From NCBI RefSeq assembly GCF_023935105.1, contig NZ_CP096040.1:4941001-5005000 (forward strand): 64,000 bases of DNA, written 5' to 3'. Numbering within the stretch: the stretch's first letter is position 1; the number at the start of each line of letters is the position of its first letter. Positions 1 through 7,747 of the stretch are shown here, in pieces. The notes under the pieces are model-generated. The model made no database searches, had not been told where the DNA came from, and saw only the letters and a list, made by a program, of their open reading frames with translations. This DNA comes from Caulobacter segnis. GTDB taxonomy: Bacteria > Pseudomonadota > Alphaproteobacteria > Caulobacterales > Caulobacteraceae. A program made the position numbers and the translations under genes.

Positions 1-53
1 GTGTCAGAGCGGGGAGAGGCAGTGTCGAGGTTCAGGCTGGCGGCGGTTTCCAT
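1..53 (-). CDS. possible N-terminus of a leftward gene cut by the window edge
   Basis: A leftward reading frame opens with ATG at 53 and stays open to base 1, giving about 17 residues that begin METAASLNLD. There is no clear ribosome binding site before it and nothing recognisable in so few residues. It lies downstream of, and in the same direction as, the LysR gene at 140-1048. It could equally be chance. Confidence 0.2.
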   Translation of the reverse strand, partial: METAASLNLDTASPRSD

Positions 54-139
54 GACCAGCAAGATAGGCGCGGGGCGCTAGCGCAATAGCCGCCCCCCGT
101 TTATCGCGGCGTTGAGCCTGGCTCATCATCGCCAACCAG

Positions 140-1048
140 TCACAGGCCGAGCGGGCGCTCTTCTCGGATAAGGTCGATCAGCAGGCGCAGCCCGGTCGGC
201 AGCTGCCGGCGGCCTGGATAGTAGATGTGGAAGCCGGGGCCGTTCGAGGACCAGTCGTCGAGCACCGTCCGCAACGTTCCCCGGGCGAGCTCCGCAGCGA
301 TGCACGGTTCGGGCAGATAGGCCAGCGCGGCGCCGCCCTTGACCAGGTCGATGGCGAAAGCGGTGTCGTCGATCGTGACCTGGCCAGGAACGTCCACCGC
401 CAGCGTCTCCTCGCCGCGCTCGAACTCCCAGTGGTAGATGCTGTCGTCGCCCAGCCGGATGCGCAGGCAGCGATGCCGCGCCAGGTCCGAAGGATGCAGC
501 GGCGCATCGAACCGCGCCAGGTAGCCGGGTGACCCGACCACCACCCAGCGGATGTCGGCCGACAGGCGCTGGGCGACCATGTCCTCCGGCACGGTGCCGC
601 CATAGCGAATACCGGCGTCGGCTCCGGCCGCGACCACATCCACCAGGTGGTTGGCGATCACGACGTCGATGGCGATGTCCGGATAGCGCTCGACGAAGAC
701 CGGTAGCACCGGCGCCAGCAGCAGCGAGCCCGCGTGTTCGAGGACATTGAGGCGGATCCGCCCGGCCGGCTCGGCGCGGAACCTGTTGAGCATGTCCGCC
801 GCGGTCTCGATGGCCTCGAAGGGGCCGAGGATCGACGCCTGGAGATGCTCGCCTGCCGCCGTCAGGGTGACGCTGCGGTTGGTGCGGTTGAGCAGGCGCA
901 CGCCCAGGCGCGCCTCCAGACCCTTGAGCGAGTGGCTGAGCGCCGAGGCGCTGACGCCCAGCTCCAGTCCCGCCCGGCGGAAATTGCGGTGCCGGGCCAG
1001 GGCGAGGAAGTAGCTGAAGTCGGCGAGATCGGTTCGGCTGAGCGGCAT
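140..1048 (-). CDS. LysR-family transcriptional regulator
   Basis: This 302-residue protein has the normal LysR length. Its N-terminal winged helix-turn-helix (about residues 5-65) carries the typical block of an ordered helix, SASALSHSLKGLEARLGVRL and then NRTNRSVTLTAAG. The rest is a LysR substrate-binding domain with the usual signature near residues 90-295. LysR proteins bind DNA as oligomers and respond to a small effector; nothing here names the effector. The 3' end lies about 90 bases from the window edge. The stretch upstream (1049-1290) holds only a copy of the dispersed intergenic repeat, so its usual divergent target gene is absent. The regulated gene is unknown. Confidence 0.9.
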   Translation of the reverse strand: MPLSRTDLADFSYFLALARHRNFRRAGLELGVSASALSHSLKGLEARLGVRLLNRTNRSVTLTAAGEHLQASILGPFEAIETAADMLNRFRAEPAGRIRLNVLEHAGSLLLAPVLPVFVERYPDIAIDVVIANHLVDVVAAGADAGIRYGGTVPEDMVAQRLSADIRWVVVGSPGYLARFDAPLHPSDLARHRCLRIRLGDDSIYHWEFERGEETLAVDVPGQVTIDDTAFAIDLVKGGAALAYLPEPCIAAELARGTLRTVLDDWSSNGPGFHIYYPGRRQLPTGLRLLIDLIREERPLGL

Positions 1049-1194
1049 GCCACAGACTGACCCGTTCTGGCGGCATATGGCAATCGTGATGAAGCGCTCT
1101 CAACGTTGCGAGCCGGGCGCCCCGCACACCGAGCGTCCAGGCGCTTGCCGCCCACGCTTACCCTCCCCGGCCGATCGCATCAGGCATCGACCAG

Positions 1195-1244
1195 ATCGCG
1201 CCAGTTGCAGCCGTTGGCGCGCCTCCAGGAACATGACGTTCAGA
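1195..1244 (-). repeat. dispersed intergenic repeat, copy 1
   Basis: First of eight related ~50 bp elements in this window. One half can fold into a hairpin (GCGCCA paired with TGGCGC, 11-base loop). The other half is the conserved block CCTCCAGGAACATGACGTTC on the plus strand. It sits 46 bases beyond the stop of the leftward MFS gene, so read on the minus strand it lies in that gene's 3' untranslated region. Confidence 0.65.
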
Positions 1245-1290
1245 GACGCGCCCCGCCTTAGCGGCAGTGCAAAAGTTCATGAGCAATACG

Positions 1291-2742
1291 CTAGAGATCA
1301 GTCCGCTCGGCCATCTCCAGGGCGTCACGGCCGGCCTTCCTGAGGATTGCCATGTCGGTGGACAGCCATGCGGCGATGAGAAGACAGGCAGCGATCGCAA
1401 GGACGGCGATACCATAGGCGTGGCCGATGGATTTTGCGTCGCTCGCCGATCCAAGCACCGAGAAGAACAATCCGCCAATCAACGCGGCCGCCAGCGCTCC
1501 GCTGATCTGGAACATCGAATTGACCAAGCCGGCCGCCAATCCCGACCGCGTCTTGTCGATCCCCCGGACAACGGTCTGGACGAGGTTCGGAAGCGCAATC
1601 CCTTGCCCCGCGCCGACGACGAGCAGCGCGACGAACAAGAGGCGAGGAAGCCCGACCGAAATCAGAACCGCCGTCGCCGCCAGCCCCACAGCCTGCAGCC
1701 CCATTCCGCCGGCCGCGGCGTATCGCCCCAAGACTTTGAGGACCCAACCACTGAAGAACGGGCCAAGAAAGAAGCCGGCGGCCGCCGGAAGGATCGCCAA
1801 GCCAGCCGCGAAAGGCGTCTTGCCGAGGCCCCCTTGCTGGTAGATTGAAAATATCAGCCAGAAGGCCGCAACAACGTAGAAGAACAGGGCGGCAAGCAGG
1901 CCACGCATAAGTCCGGGCGTCCGAAGCAGGCCTGGCGCAACGATCGGGTCGCCACCTGCCTTTTCCAGCCTTCGTTCAAATCGCCAGAACGCGAGCAAGA
2001 GCGGGGCGGCGGTGGCCAGCATGACGAAAGCCCACGGCGGCCACCCCTGCTCACGACCTTCGATCAGCGGCGCTATGAGCGCACAAAGGCCAAGCGCAAG
2101 CAGCACGGCGCCCCCGATATCCAGCTGGCTTGGACGATCCGATCGTGTGTCCGTCACCAGGATGAGCGCCGCCGGCGCGGCGAGCGCGATCACTGGCAGG
2201 TTGACCAGGAATATGCTGCGCCAGCCGAGCCCAAAAATATCAAGCGCGATCAAGGTTCCGCCCAGAAGCAGGCCCGCCATCGACGCCAGTCCAAACGTCA
2301 TCGCGTAGAGGCTCAGCGCCTTTGCTTTTTCATCTTCCGGGAAGATCGCATTGATCGAGGCCAGGGCCTGGGGCGCCATGATGGCGGCCGACACCCCTTG
2401 AAGAACCCGGCCTGTGACTAGCGCCGGGGCGGTCGAGGCCCAGCCGCACAAGGCCGACGAGGCCGCAAAGCCCGCCATGCCGATCAGAAAGATGTTTCGG
2501 CGCCCGTAAAGATCTCCCAGGCGCCCTCCGGTGACGAGCATCACGGCATAGGCCGTGGCATAGCCCGAGATGATCAGCTGCATCATAGCCGCGGAGGCCT
2601 GCAGGTCCGCCCGGATCGACGGCAAGGCCACATTGACGATGAAGAAATCCAGCGGAGGCAGGAACGCCCCCGCCAGCAAGACCATCAGGGCGGTCCATCT
2701 GCGAGGGTCGCGATGGGCTCCTGGGCTGACGGCATGCTTCAA
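1291..2742 (-). CDS. MFS transporter, DHA2 (EmrB/QacA-like) drug-efflux type
   Basis: This is a 483-residue polytopic inner-membrane protein with about 14 hydrophobic segments, as expected for the 14-helix DHA2 group of proton-coupled exporters. The MFS motif A region reads GGRLGDLYGRR near residue 75, between helices 2 and 3. I start it at a TTG (2742) because AAGGAG lies six bases upstream and the protein then begins just before the first helix; the frame stays open further upstream but without a signal. It follows the SDR gene by 67 bases on the same strand, so the two are probably co-transcribed, and the divergent LysR at 3736 is the likely regulator. The exported compound is unknown. Confidence 0.88.
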   Translation of the reverse strand: MKHAVSPGAHRDPRRWTALMVLLAGAFLPPLDFFIVNVALPSIRADLQASAAMMQLIISGYATAYAVMLVTGGRLGDLYGRRNIFLIGMAGFAASSALCGWASTAPALVTGRVLQGVSAAIMAPQALASINAIFPEDEKAKALSLYAMTFGLASMAGLLLGGTLIALDIFGLGWRSIFLVNLPVIALAAPAALILVTDTRSDRPSQLDIGGAVLLALGLCALIAPLIEGREQGWPPWAFVMLATAAPLLLAFWRFERRLEKAGGDPIVAPGLLRTPGLMRGLLAALFFYVVAAFWLIFSIYQQGGLGKTPFAAGLAILPAAAGFFLGPFFSGWVLKVLGRYAAAGGMGLQAVGLAATAVLISVGLPRLLFVALLVVGAGQGIALPNLVQTVVRGIDKTRSGLAAGLVNSMFQISGALAAALIGGLFFSVLGSASDAKSIGHAYGIAVLAIAACLLIAAWLSTDMAILRKAGRDALEMAERTDL

Positions 2743-2809
2743 GTTCGTCTCCTTTCGATTGACCGGCGCGGCGCAACGGTTCCGCGGCGCCTCGGCTCCG
2801 CCTTCCGCC

Positions 2810-3643
2810 TCAAGCTTCCGGAAAGTCGGTGCTGATCGTGAGGTCCTCCCAAGTCGCGATCTCCGCTTCGACCGCCGCGAGCTTGGCGCGCGCTCGACGC
2901 AAGGCGTCGGAGCCGAGCAGCAGGTGCAGCGGCGGATCAGGCGCATCGACGATGCGCAGCAGGGCATCGGCCGCGCGAGCCGGATCGCCCAACTGCTGGC
3001 CGGCCATCGACGAGAAAACCTGGCTGGCCCTGCCAACCGTCGCATCGTAGCCCCCGGCCTTTGGGGTGCTCAGGCGGATCGAGTGCATCGACAGGAAGTC
3101 CGTCCGGAAGGCCCCCGGCGCGACGGCGGTCAGCTTGATGCCCAGCGGCTCGACCTCCTGGTGCAGCGACGCCGTCAAGCCCTCCAACGCGTGCTTGGCT
3201 GCGGCGTACAGCGCCGACGCCGCGCCCGGCGCTCGGCCCGCGATCGAAGTGATGTTGAGGATCCGCGCCTCGCCCTGGGCCCGCAGCCCGGGCAGGGCCG
3301 CGCGGATTACCTTGAATGGCCCGAAGACGTCCGTGGCGAACAGGCGCTGGGCCTCCTCGTCGCCGGCGTCTTCCAGCGCGCCCAACAGGCCGTAGCCGGC
3401 ATTGTTGACCACGACGTCCAACCGCCCTTCCGCCCGGCGGAAGGCCTCAGCGACCACTCGCTCGATGGCCACCCCGTCGGTGACGTCCAGTGTCAGGACG
3501 TGCAGCTCGCCCGGCCCTACTTCGATGGACGGCGCGCCCGAACGGACCGTGCCGATCACGGTGTCGCCCCGCGCCAACGCGGCCTGAGCCAGCGCCAACC
3601 CCAGACCGCGCGAAATCCCGGTGATGAACCAATGCTTCGTCAT
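2810..3643 (-). CDS. short-chain dehydrogenase/reductase
   Basis: A 277-residue classical SDR. The NAD(P)-binding glycine motif TGISRGLG is at residues 8-15, the NNAGYG segment follows, and the active-site Ser and YAAAK (Tyr-x-x-x-Lys) are present. The start at 3643 is set by AAGGAG six bases upstream. SDRs of this type oxidise or reduce a hydroxyl or carbonyl with NAD(P)H; the substrate cannot be read from the sequence. It is the first gene of a probable two-gene operon with the MFS exporter and is divergent from a LysR gene 92 bases away, the classic arrangement for a LysR-controlled detoxification unit. Confidence 0.9.
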   Translation of the reverse strand: MTKHWFITGISRGLGLALAQAALARGDTVIGTVRSGAPSIEVGPGELHVLTLDVTDGVAIERVVAEAFRRAEGRLDVVVNNAGYGLLGALEDAGDEEAQRLFATDVFGPFKVIRAALPGLRAQGEARILNITSIAGRAPGAASALYAAAKHALEGLTASLHQEVEPLGIKLTAVAPGAFRTDFLSMHSIRLSTPKAGGYDATVGRASQVFSSMAGQQLGDPARAADALLRIVDAPDPPLHLLLGSDALRRARAKLAAVEAEIATWEDLTISTDFPEA

Positions 3644-3735
3644 CGCATGCTCCTTGTGAGGCGAGTCTTGTGCGCCTGCATTCGCACCTTCAGAATGGCG
3701 CCAATTCTGCGTGAGCTTGTAAGGCGTGCTAAACA

Positions 3736-4665
3736 ATGACCTTGAGCACTGACGCACTGCTGAGCAGCGGTGACTTCGTCCATCTGCGGGCGTTCGTGGC
3801 CGTGGGCCAGGCGCTCAGCTTCACTCGCGCCGCCGAGACCCTGGGCGTCACGCCCTCGGCGCTCAGTCAAGTCGTGCGCGCCTTCGAGGACCGGATCGGG
3901 GTCCGCCTGCTGAACCGCACCACCCGTAGCGTCTCCCTGACCGAGGCGGGCGAGACACTGCTCCACCGCGTCGCCCCCGCTGTGGCCGAACTCAGCCAAG
4001 CTGTCGGCCAAGTCCGGCTCTATCAAGAGCAGCCTTCGGGGACGGTGCGGGTCCACGTTTTCCGCTCGGCCGCCGACCTGTACGTCCAGCCGATCTTGCC
4101 CGCATTCCGCCGCGCCTATCCCAAGGTCGTCCTGGACATAACCGTCGATGACGAGGTGGTGGACACGGTGGCGTCGGGTTTCGACGTCGCCATCCGTATC
4201 GGCGAGGTCATCGAACGCGACATGATCGCCGTGCCCCTGGAGCCGCCGGTGCGGCAGGTCCCCGTCGCCGCCCCAAGCTATGTCGCGGAACGCGGCCTGC
4301 CGGCTCATCCCCGCGACCTGCTAGGCCACGACTGCATCCGCTGGCGCTGGCCGGGCCGCACTCAGCCCTACCGCTGGGAGTTCTTCGAGAACGGCGCCTG
4401 GTTCGAAGTCGAGGTCGATGGGCCGCTGATCGTCAACAGCAAGGACATGGCGCTGAAGGCTGCGATAGACGGCGTCGGCGTCGCCTTCTCGGTCGAGCGC
4501 ACCGCTCGCCACGCTATTGCCGACGGCCGGCTAGTCCCGATGTTGGAGGCTTGGTGCGAACCCTTCCCGGGCCATCACCTTTGCTTTGCTCAGCAACGGC
4601 AGATGAGCCCGGCCCTACGCGCTTTCATAGACACGGTGCGCCAAGGCGCTGCGGCGGCCGACTGA
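3736..4665 (+). CDS. LysR-family transcriptional regulator
   Basis: A 309-residue LysR protein. The N-terminal winged helix-turn-helix spans about residues 15-75 (VTPSALSQVVRAFEDRIG, then RLLNRTTRSVSLTEAG) and the effector-binding domain fills the remainder. It is transcribed away from the SDR-MFS pair, so it most likely controls that pair and itself from the 92-base shared region. Six bases after the stop there is a short inverted repeat, TTGGCG/CGCCAA at 4674-4691, without a T-run. Confidence 0.9.
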   Translation: MTLSTDALLSSGDFVHLRAFVAVGQALSFTRAAETLGVTPSALSQVVRAFEDRIGVRLLNRTTRSVSLTEAGETLLHRVAPAVAELSQAVGQVRLYQEQPSGTVRVHVFRSAADLYVQPILPAFRRAYPKVVLDITVDDEVVDTVASGFDVAIRIGEVIERDMIAVPLEPPVRQVPVAAPSYVAERGLPAHPRDLLGHDCIRWRWPGRTQPYRWEFFENGAWFEVEVDGPLIVNSKDMALKAAIDGVGVAFSVERTARHAIADGRLVPMLEAWCEPFPGHHLCFAQQRQMSPALRAFIDTVRQGAAAAD

Positions 4666-4691
4666 GTTTTCCGTTGGCGGCGCAGCGCCAA

Positions 4692-5152
4692 AAACCCGAC
4701 CTTGGCCCGCTTCCGAAAGGCGGATCTTCCACAGGTCTTCGCGCCTTCAGGACGCAGCCTCGATTTTTTCGTGTGAGGTTTTTCGCCAGCCATTCGTCCT
4801 TGCTTGGCGGACATCCCGTCCCTGGAGCGGCAAGCAATGGATCCAGGCCGGGAGGCGCGGGGTTATGGAAATCCCTTCAACATCGGGAAAGGCGATCAGA
4901 TGACCCCTCTTCGTCCCCGTAGTTTGAAAGTCGGTCTCTAAGCTGACTTTTAAAGGTGACGTCGCCGATCTCGGTCGCCACCATTTTGCTTTCTGCGGGG
5001 CATAGCGCGGTGACAAGCCATGGCGCCGCACCGGGCGGAGCGGACCTTTTCCGGGCATTGCCTCACCACCCCTGATTGAATTCCGTGCACATGAGCCTGC
5101 GCCGCGACGAGGCTCCGACATCCGACATTGCATCGGGCGGCGCTTTCCCGAG
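4692..5152. other. gene-free stretch upstream of the bacteriocin gene
   Basis: About 460 bases with no supportable gene on either strand; the open frames have poor starts and no recognisable content. It contains one inverted repeat, AAAGTC (4927-4932) and GACTTT (4945-4950) with a 12-base spacer, which might be an operator. The promoter of the toxin gene must lie here or in the hairpin region just after it. I could not place -35 and -10 boxes convincingly. Confidence 0.4.
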
Positions 5153-5182
5153 GGTTGAGTTCGTTCAACCTAGAGGTTTACG
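5153..5182 (+). promoter_or_regulatory. overlapping inverted repeats at the ribosome binding site of the bacteriocin gene
   Basis: Two short inverted repeats share bases just before the start codon. The first is GGTTGA (5153-5158) with TCAACC (5165-5170). The second is AACCT (5167-5171) with AGGTT (5174-5178), which contains the AGAGG ribosome binding site (5172-5176), six bases from the ATG. The two pairings exclude each other, so they could act as an operator or as a translational switch. The function is inference. Confidence 0.35.
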
Positions 5183-6037
5183 ATGCTCTTGACGCCGATG
5201 ACGGACGAGCCGCCGCCCTGGGATACCGATCCGGTTATCGTCTGGAGCCCGGCCAACCAAGGTGGTTGGATGCCCACGGCCTGGGCTGACACGGGCGCGG
5301 GAGGAGCCGTGGGCGCCGGGGGCGTGGATCCCCTCGCTTTGGGGCAGGGGTCCGAGGTCACCTGGGCGGCCGAGACCCTGGCCCAGCAAAGCGCCACCAT
5401 CGGCTACCCACCATCGCCCGGCATCAAGGAATGGTGGTTGAATATCAGCCGGGACTATGCGGCCGCCGATACCTTCATTTCCGAGACGGTCTACGTCACC
5501 GGCAATTGGACCAAGCCCTTCGACGCCATCATGCTGGCGTGGCAGGACTTCGTCTCCACCGTAGGCCAGACGCTTTCGGGCGGCGTGCTGTCGCCGTTCG
5601 CGGCCCTCTTTCACTATGTCCAGGGCAGCGGCGACGCCATGAGCGTGCGCCTGCAGGATCTGGGCCTGCATTTCGAGGCTGATGAGGTCCAGCCGCTCAA
5701 GGATTTCGTCGCCGCTCACGCCGCCCAGACCAATCAGCCGCTCCAGGTCTCGGGGGATTTCGCCTACAACACCGCCAACGACAGCCTGGTGACCGCGTCG
5801 TACATGGGCAACATCACGCTTCACTATCAGGGCGAAGTCACCATCTCACCGAGCGGTAACTATCATTTCACGGGCCAGATCACCGCCTACAATGATGTCT
5901 ACGACGCCAATCCCAGCACCCATCGCGGCCCCATCGGCGAAGCCTCCACACACATCCTGGGCCTGTTCGGCGGTACGAGCTACGAGATCGCCATCACGGG
6001 CGGGCAGAGCGTAGTGATCGATGGGAGCATTCACTGA
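5183..6037 (+). CDS. colicin M-type bacteriocin (lipid II-degrading)
   Basis: A 284-residue protein without a signal peptide, about the length of colicin M (271). The C-terminal third contains D238-x-Y240-D241-x-N243-x-x-x-H247-R248, matching the spacing of the colicin M residues known to be essential (D226, Y228, D229, N231, H235, R236). The nearby segments YMGNITL (207-213) and HRGPIGE (247-253) also resemble colicin M as I remember it. That family enters the periplasm of a target cell and cleaves lipid II, releasing undecaprenol and the pyrophosphorylated peptidoglycan building block, so wall synthesis stops. Residues 14-20 (DTDPVIV) resemble a TonB box, expected for import through a TonB-dependent receptor. 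The N-terminal 60 residues are rich in Gly, Pro and Trp. The next gene, one base downstream, is its probable immunity protein. No lysis or export gene is adjacent. Confidence 0.82.
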   Translation: MLLTPMTDEPPPWDTDPVIVWSPANQGGWMPTAWADTGAGGAVGAGGVDPLALGQGSEVTWAAETLAQQSATIGYPPSPGIKEWWLNISRDYAAADTFISETVYVTGNWTKPFDAIMLAWQDFVSTVGQTLSGGVLSPFAALFHYVQGSGDAMSVRLQDLGLHFEADEVQPLKDFVAAHAAQTNQPLQVSGDFAYNTANDSLVTASYMGNITLHYQGEVTISPSGNYHFTGQITAYNDVYDANPSTHRGPIGEASTHILGLFGGTSYEIAITGGQSVVIDGSIH

Positions 6038-6038
6038 C

Positions 6039-6341
6039 ATGCGCGGGCGAAACATGATCGCGATCCTGTCGGCCGCGCTCACGGCGGTCGCCGCGTCCGC
6101 CTGCTCGAAACCCCGATCCTGCGCCGACTATGGGCCGGCCGACCGCAAGCGCCTGGTCGAAGAAGCCTATAGCCGAACATTCAAGAAGCCGGTGGCCGGC
6201 GAACTTTCGATCGTCTCCGAGGCCAAGCAGGCTCAATCGTGGCTGATAGGCTTCAAGTCCGCCGATGCGCCCCGTTCCTTCGCGATTTTGAGCTGCGAGA
6301 CCGGCCAGGTGGAGTTCAGTCGCGACCGAGGCCCGGCCTAG
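6039..6341 (+). CDS. lipoprotein, probable colicin M-type immunity protein (Cmi-like)
   Basis: A 100-residue lipoprotein precursor. A short basic start (MRGR) and a hydrophobic segment lead to the lipobox ASAC, with lipidated C22; Ser at +2 suggests outer-membrane sorting with the domain facing the periplasm. I chose ATG 6039 because GGGAG lies ten bases upstream and it gives a compact signal peptide; an in-frame ATG at 6021 would overlap the toxin gene. The mature part has two further cysteines, C28 and C86. The tail SCETGQVEFSRD resembles the end of the E. coli colicin M immunity protein, which is periplasmic, membrane-anchored and has a disulfide between equivalent cysteines. Position, size, location and cysteines all fit immunity to the toxin directly upstream. 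The similarity is from memory and needs alignment. Confidence 0.7.
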   Translation: MRGRNMIAILSAALTAVAASACSKPRSCADYGPADRKRLVEEAYSRTFKKPVAGELSIVSEAKQAQSWLIGFKSADAPRSFAILSCETGQVEFSRDRGPA

Positions 6342-6401
6342 GACAAGGGCGGCGCGATCGCTCGTTCGCCTTGCCCGGGACGCGCGGCCGATAAAGAGCG
6401 T

Positions 6402-6424
6402 GGGCGGAGCTTTCGTCTCCGCCC
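6402..6424 (+). terminator. hairpin after the toxin-immunity pair
   Basis: A perfect 8-bp inverted repeat, GGGCGGAG (6402-6409) and CTCCGCCC (6417-6424), with a 7-base loop, begins 61 bases after the immunity gene stop. There is no T-run behind it, so it is a candidate rather than a certain intrinsic terminator. Confidence 0.45.
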
Positions 6425-6621
6425 AGTCGCCGCGGTTGTCCAGACCGGGCGTCCTCGACCAGGTGACGCTCGCGTCAAGATCGGCGTCCGCAGCCGGGTC
6501 TGACGACAGGCCGCCTTGATGACTCTGCGGCTTGGTTCGGATGCCCGGTAAGCGTGGGCCGCGCCCCTGGGCGAGACTCATGTCGGTCAGGCGTCAGGTT
6601 CTCCGATCCGCCTTTGATTGA

Positions 6622-6694
6622 GGGGAAAGCCTTCCCCTGGGCGCGAGCCTTTTTGGTGTCGCGTATCCCTTCAGCGGGGGGCGCTTGGCCCCCC
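6622..6694. terminator. two hairpins between convergent genes
   Basis: GGGGAA/TTCCCC (6622-6637, 4-base loop) and GGGGGGC/GCCCCCC (6676-6694, 5-base loop) lie between the rightward immunity gene and the leftward LysR gene, where a bidirectional stop would be expected. Neither is followed directly by a good T-run. The remaining gene-free sequence from 6425 to 6729 shows nothing else. Confidence 0.35.
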
Positions 6695-6729
6695 AGGCTG
6701 AGCCAAAACTCGGCCGTTTAGCTAGACGT

Positions 6730-7629
6730 TCATTTCTGCGGAACGAACACCTTGTTGGGGAAGCTTTGGTCCACGACATCCAGGAAGGCGCGGACCTTGG
6801 CGCCCACCAGGCGTCGGGAGCTTTGCAGCGCCCAGATTTCCACCGGCGGCGCATCCTCCACGCCCCATAGGATCAATCGGCCCGCGGCGAGGTCGTCGGC
6901 GATCAGAAGCTTGGGCAGCAGGGCGACCCCCGCTCCCGCCAAGGTCGCGTCGCGCGCCATCAGCAGCGAGGAGAGCCGCAGCACGGGTTGGGGCTTAAGA
7001 GTCAGCGTTCCCCCATCGATGGACCGCATGCGCCATATCCGGTTCGGCGGCATGGCGGCCAGGACCACCGCTCCCACCGGTATCGCGTCCGCCTCCGGCG
7101 CTTGGGCCGGGGGCATGGCCAAACCAGGCGAGGCCACGATCAGCCTCTCGTCAGTCAGGAAGCGGCGCCCCACGAGCCGCTCGTCCGGCGCAGGATCGAT
7201 ACGGATCACCAGGTCAAAGCCGTCCTCGACCGGATCGGCCTTGCGGTCCTCGGCGACAATCTCCAGCTGCACGTCCGGATAAGCCAGGGCGAAGCGCGCG
7301 CCGATCCGACCGAGGGCGACGTGTGCGAACACGACCGGCGCGCTGACACGCAGACGTCCACGCGGGACCGAAGCGCCGAGCACGACGGCTTCTCCCGCCT
7401 CGGCGATCTCTGCGAGCAGCCCCTCAGTCCGCGTATGAAGAGCGCGCCCTTCCTCCGTCAGGCGTAATGTGTGCGTGCCCCGGTCGATCAGCCTGACACC
7501 CAAGCTCTGCTCCAGCTCCGCAACCCGCCGCGACAGCGTCGCCTTAGGCCTGCCGGAAAAGCGCGCCGCGCTGCTGAAGCCTCCTTGAGCAGCCACGAGG
7601 TTGAAGTCGGTCAGGGCGTCTAGATCCAT
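6730..7629 (-). CDS. LysR-family transcriptional regulator
   Basis: A 299-residue LysR protein. The helix-turn-helix lies at residues 17-40 (FSSAARFSGRPKATLSRRVA) within the N-terminal domain, followed by the substrate-binding domain to the C-terminus. It is divergent from the NAD(P)-binding protein gene at 7748. A perfect 7-bp inverted repeat lies 15 bases before its start codon, so the pair is probably regulated together by this protein. This is the common LysR/NmrA-like reductase arrangement seen in proteobacteria. Confidence 0.9.
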   Translation of the reverse strand: MDLDALTDFNLVAAQGGFSSAARFSGRPKATLSRRVAELEQSLGVRLIDRGTHTLRLTEEGRALHTRTEGLLAEIAEAGEAVVLGASVPRGRLRVSAPVVFAHVALGRIGARFALAYPDVQLEIVAEDRKADPVEDGFDLVIRIDPAPDERLVGRRFLTDERLIVASPGLAMPPAQAPEADAIPVGAVVLAAMPPNRIWRMRSIDGGTLTLKPQPVLRLSSLLMARDATLAGAGVALLPKLLIADDLAAGRLILWGVEDAPPVEIWALQSSRRLVGAKVRAFLDVVDQSFPNKVFVPQK

Positions 7630-7643
7630 CTATCGTCTCAAAC

Positions 7644-7662
7644 TTGGAACAACTGGTTCCAA
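7644..7662. promoter_or_regulatory. inverted repeat, probable LysR operator
   Basis: TTGGAAC (7644-7650), spacer AACTG, GTTCCAA (7656-7662): a perfect 7-bp inverted repeat in the 118-base region between the divergent LysR gene and the NAD(P)-binding protein gene. It contains the T-N11-A pattern usual for LysR sites. The word AAACTTG occurs on both sides of it. Confidence 0.6.
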
Positions 7663-7747
7663 ACTTGTCACCTTCTCAGCAAAACCGGAACATCTATCTT
7701 CTCCCTCAAGCCACGGCGCCTTCCGCGCTCTGCTGAGGAGATTCCAC

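Noticed and set aside
4747..5133. A 128-codon leftward open frame upstream of the bacteriocin gene
   Set aside because: There is no ribosome binding site, the composition is irregular with many Arg, Pro and Cys, and no known family is recognised.
5150..5170. A possible SOS (LexA) box before the bacteriocin gene
   Set aside because: The alphaproteobacterial box is GTTC-N7-GTTC. Here two GTTC words are directly adjacent (GTTCGTTC) with no spacer, so the site does not fit.
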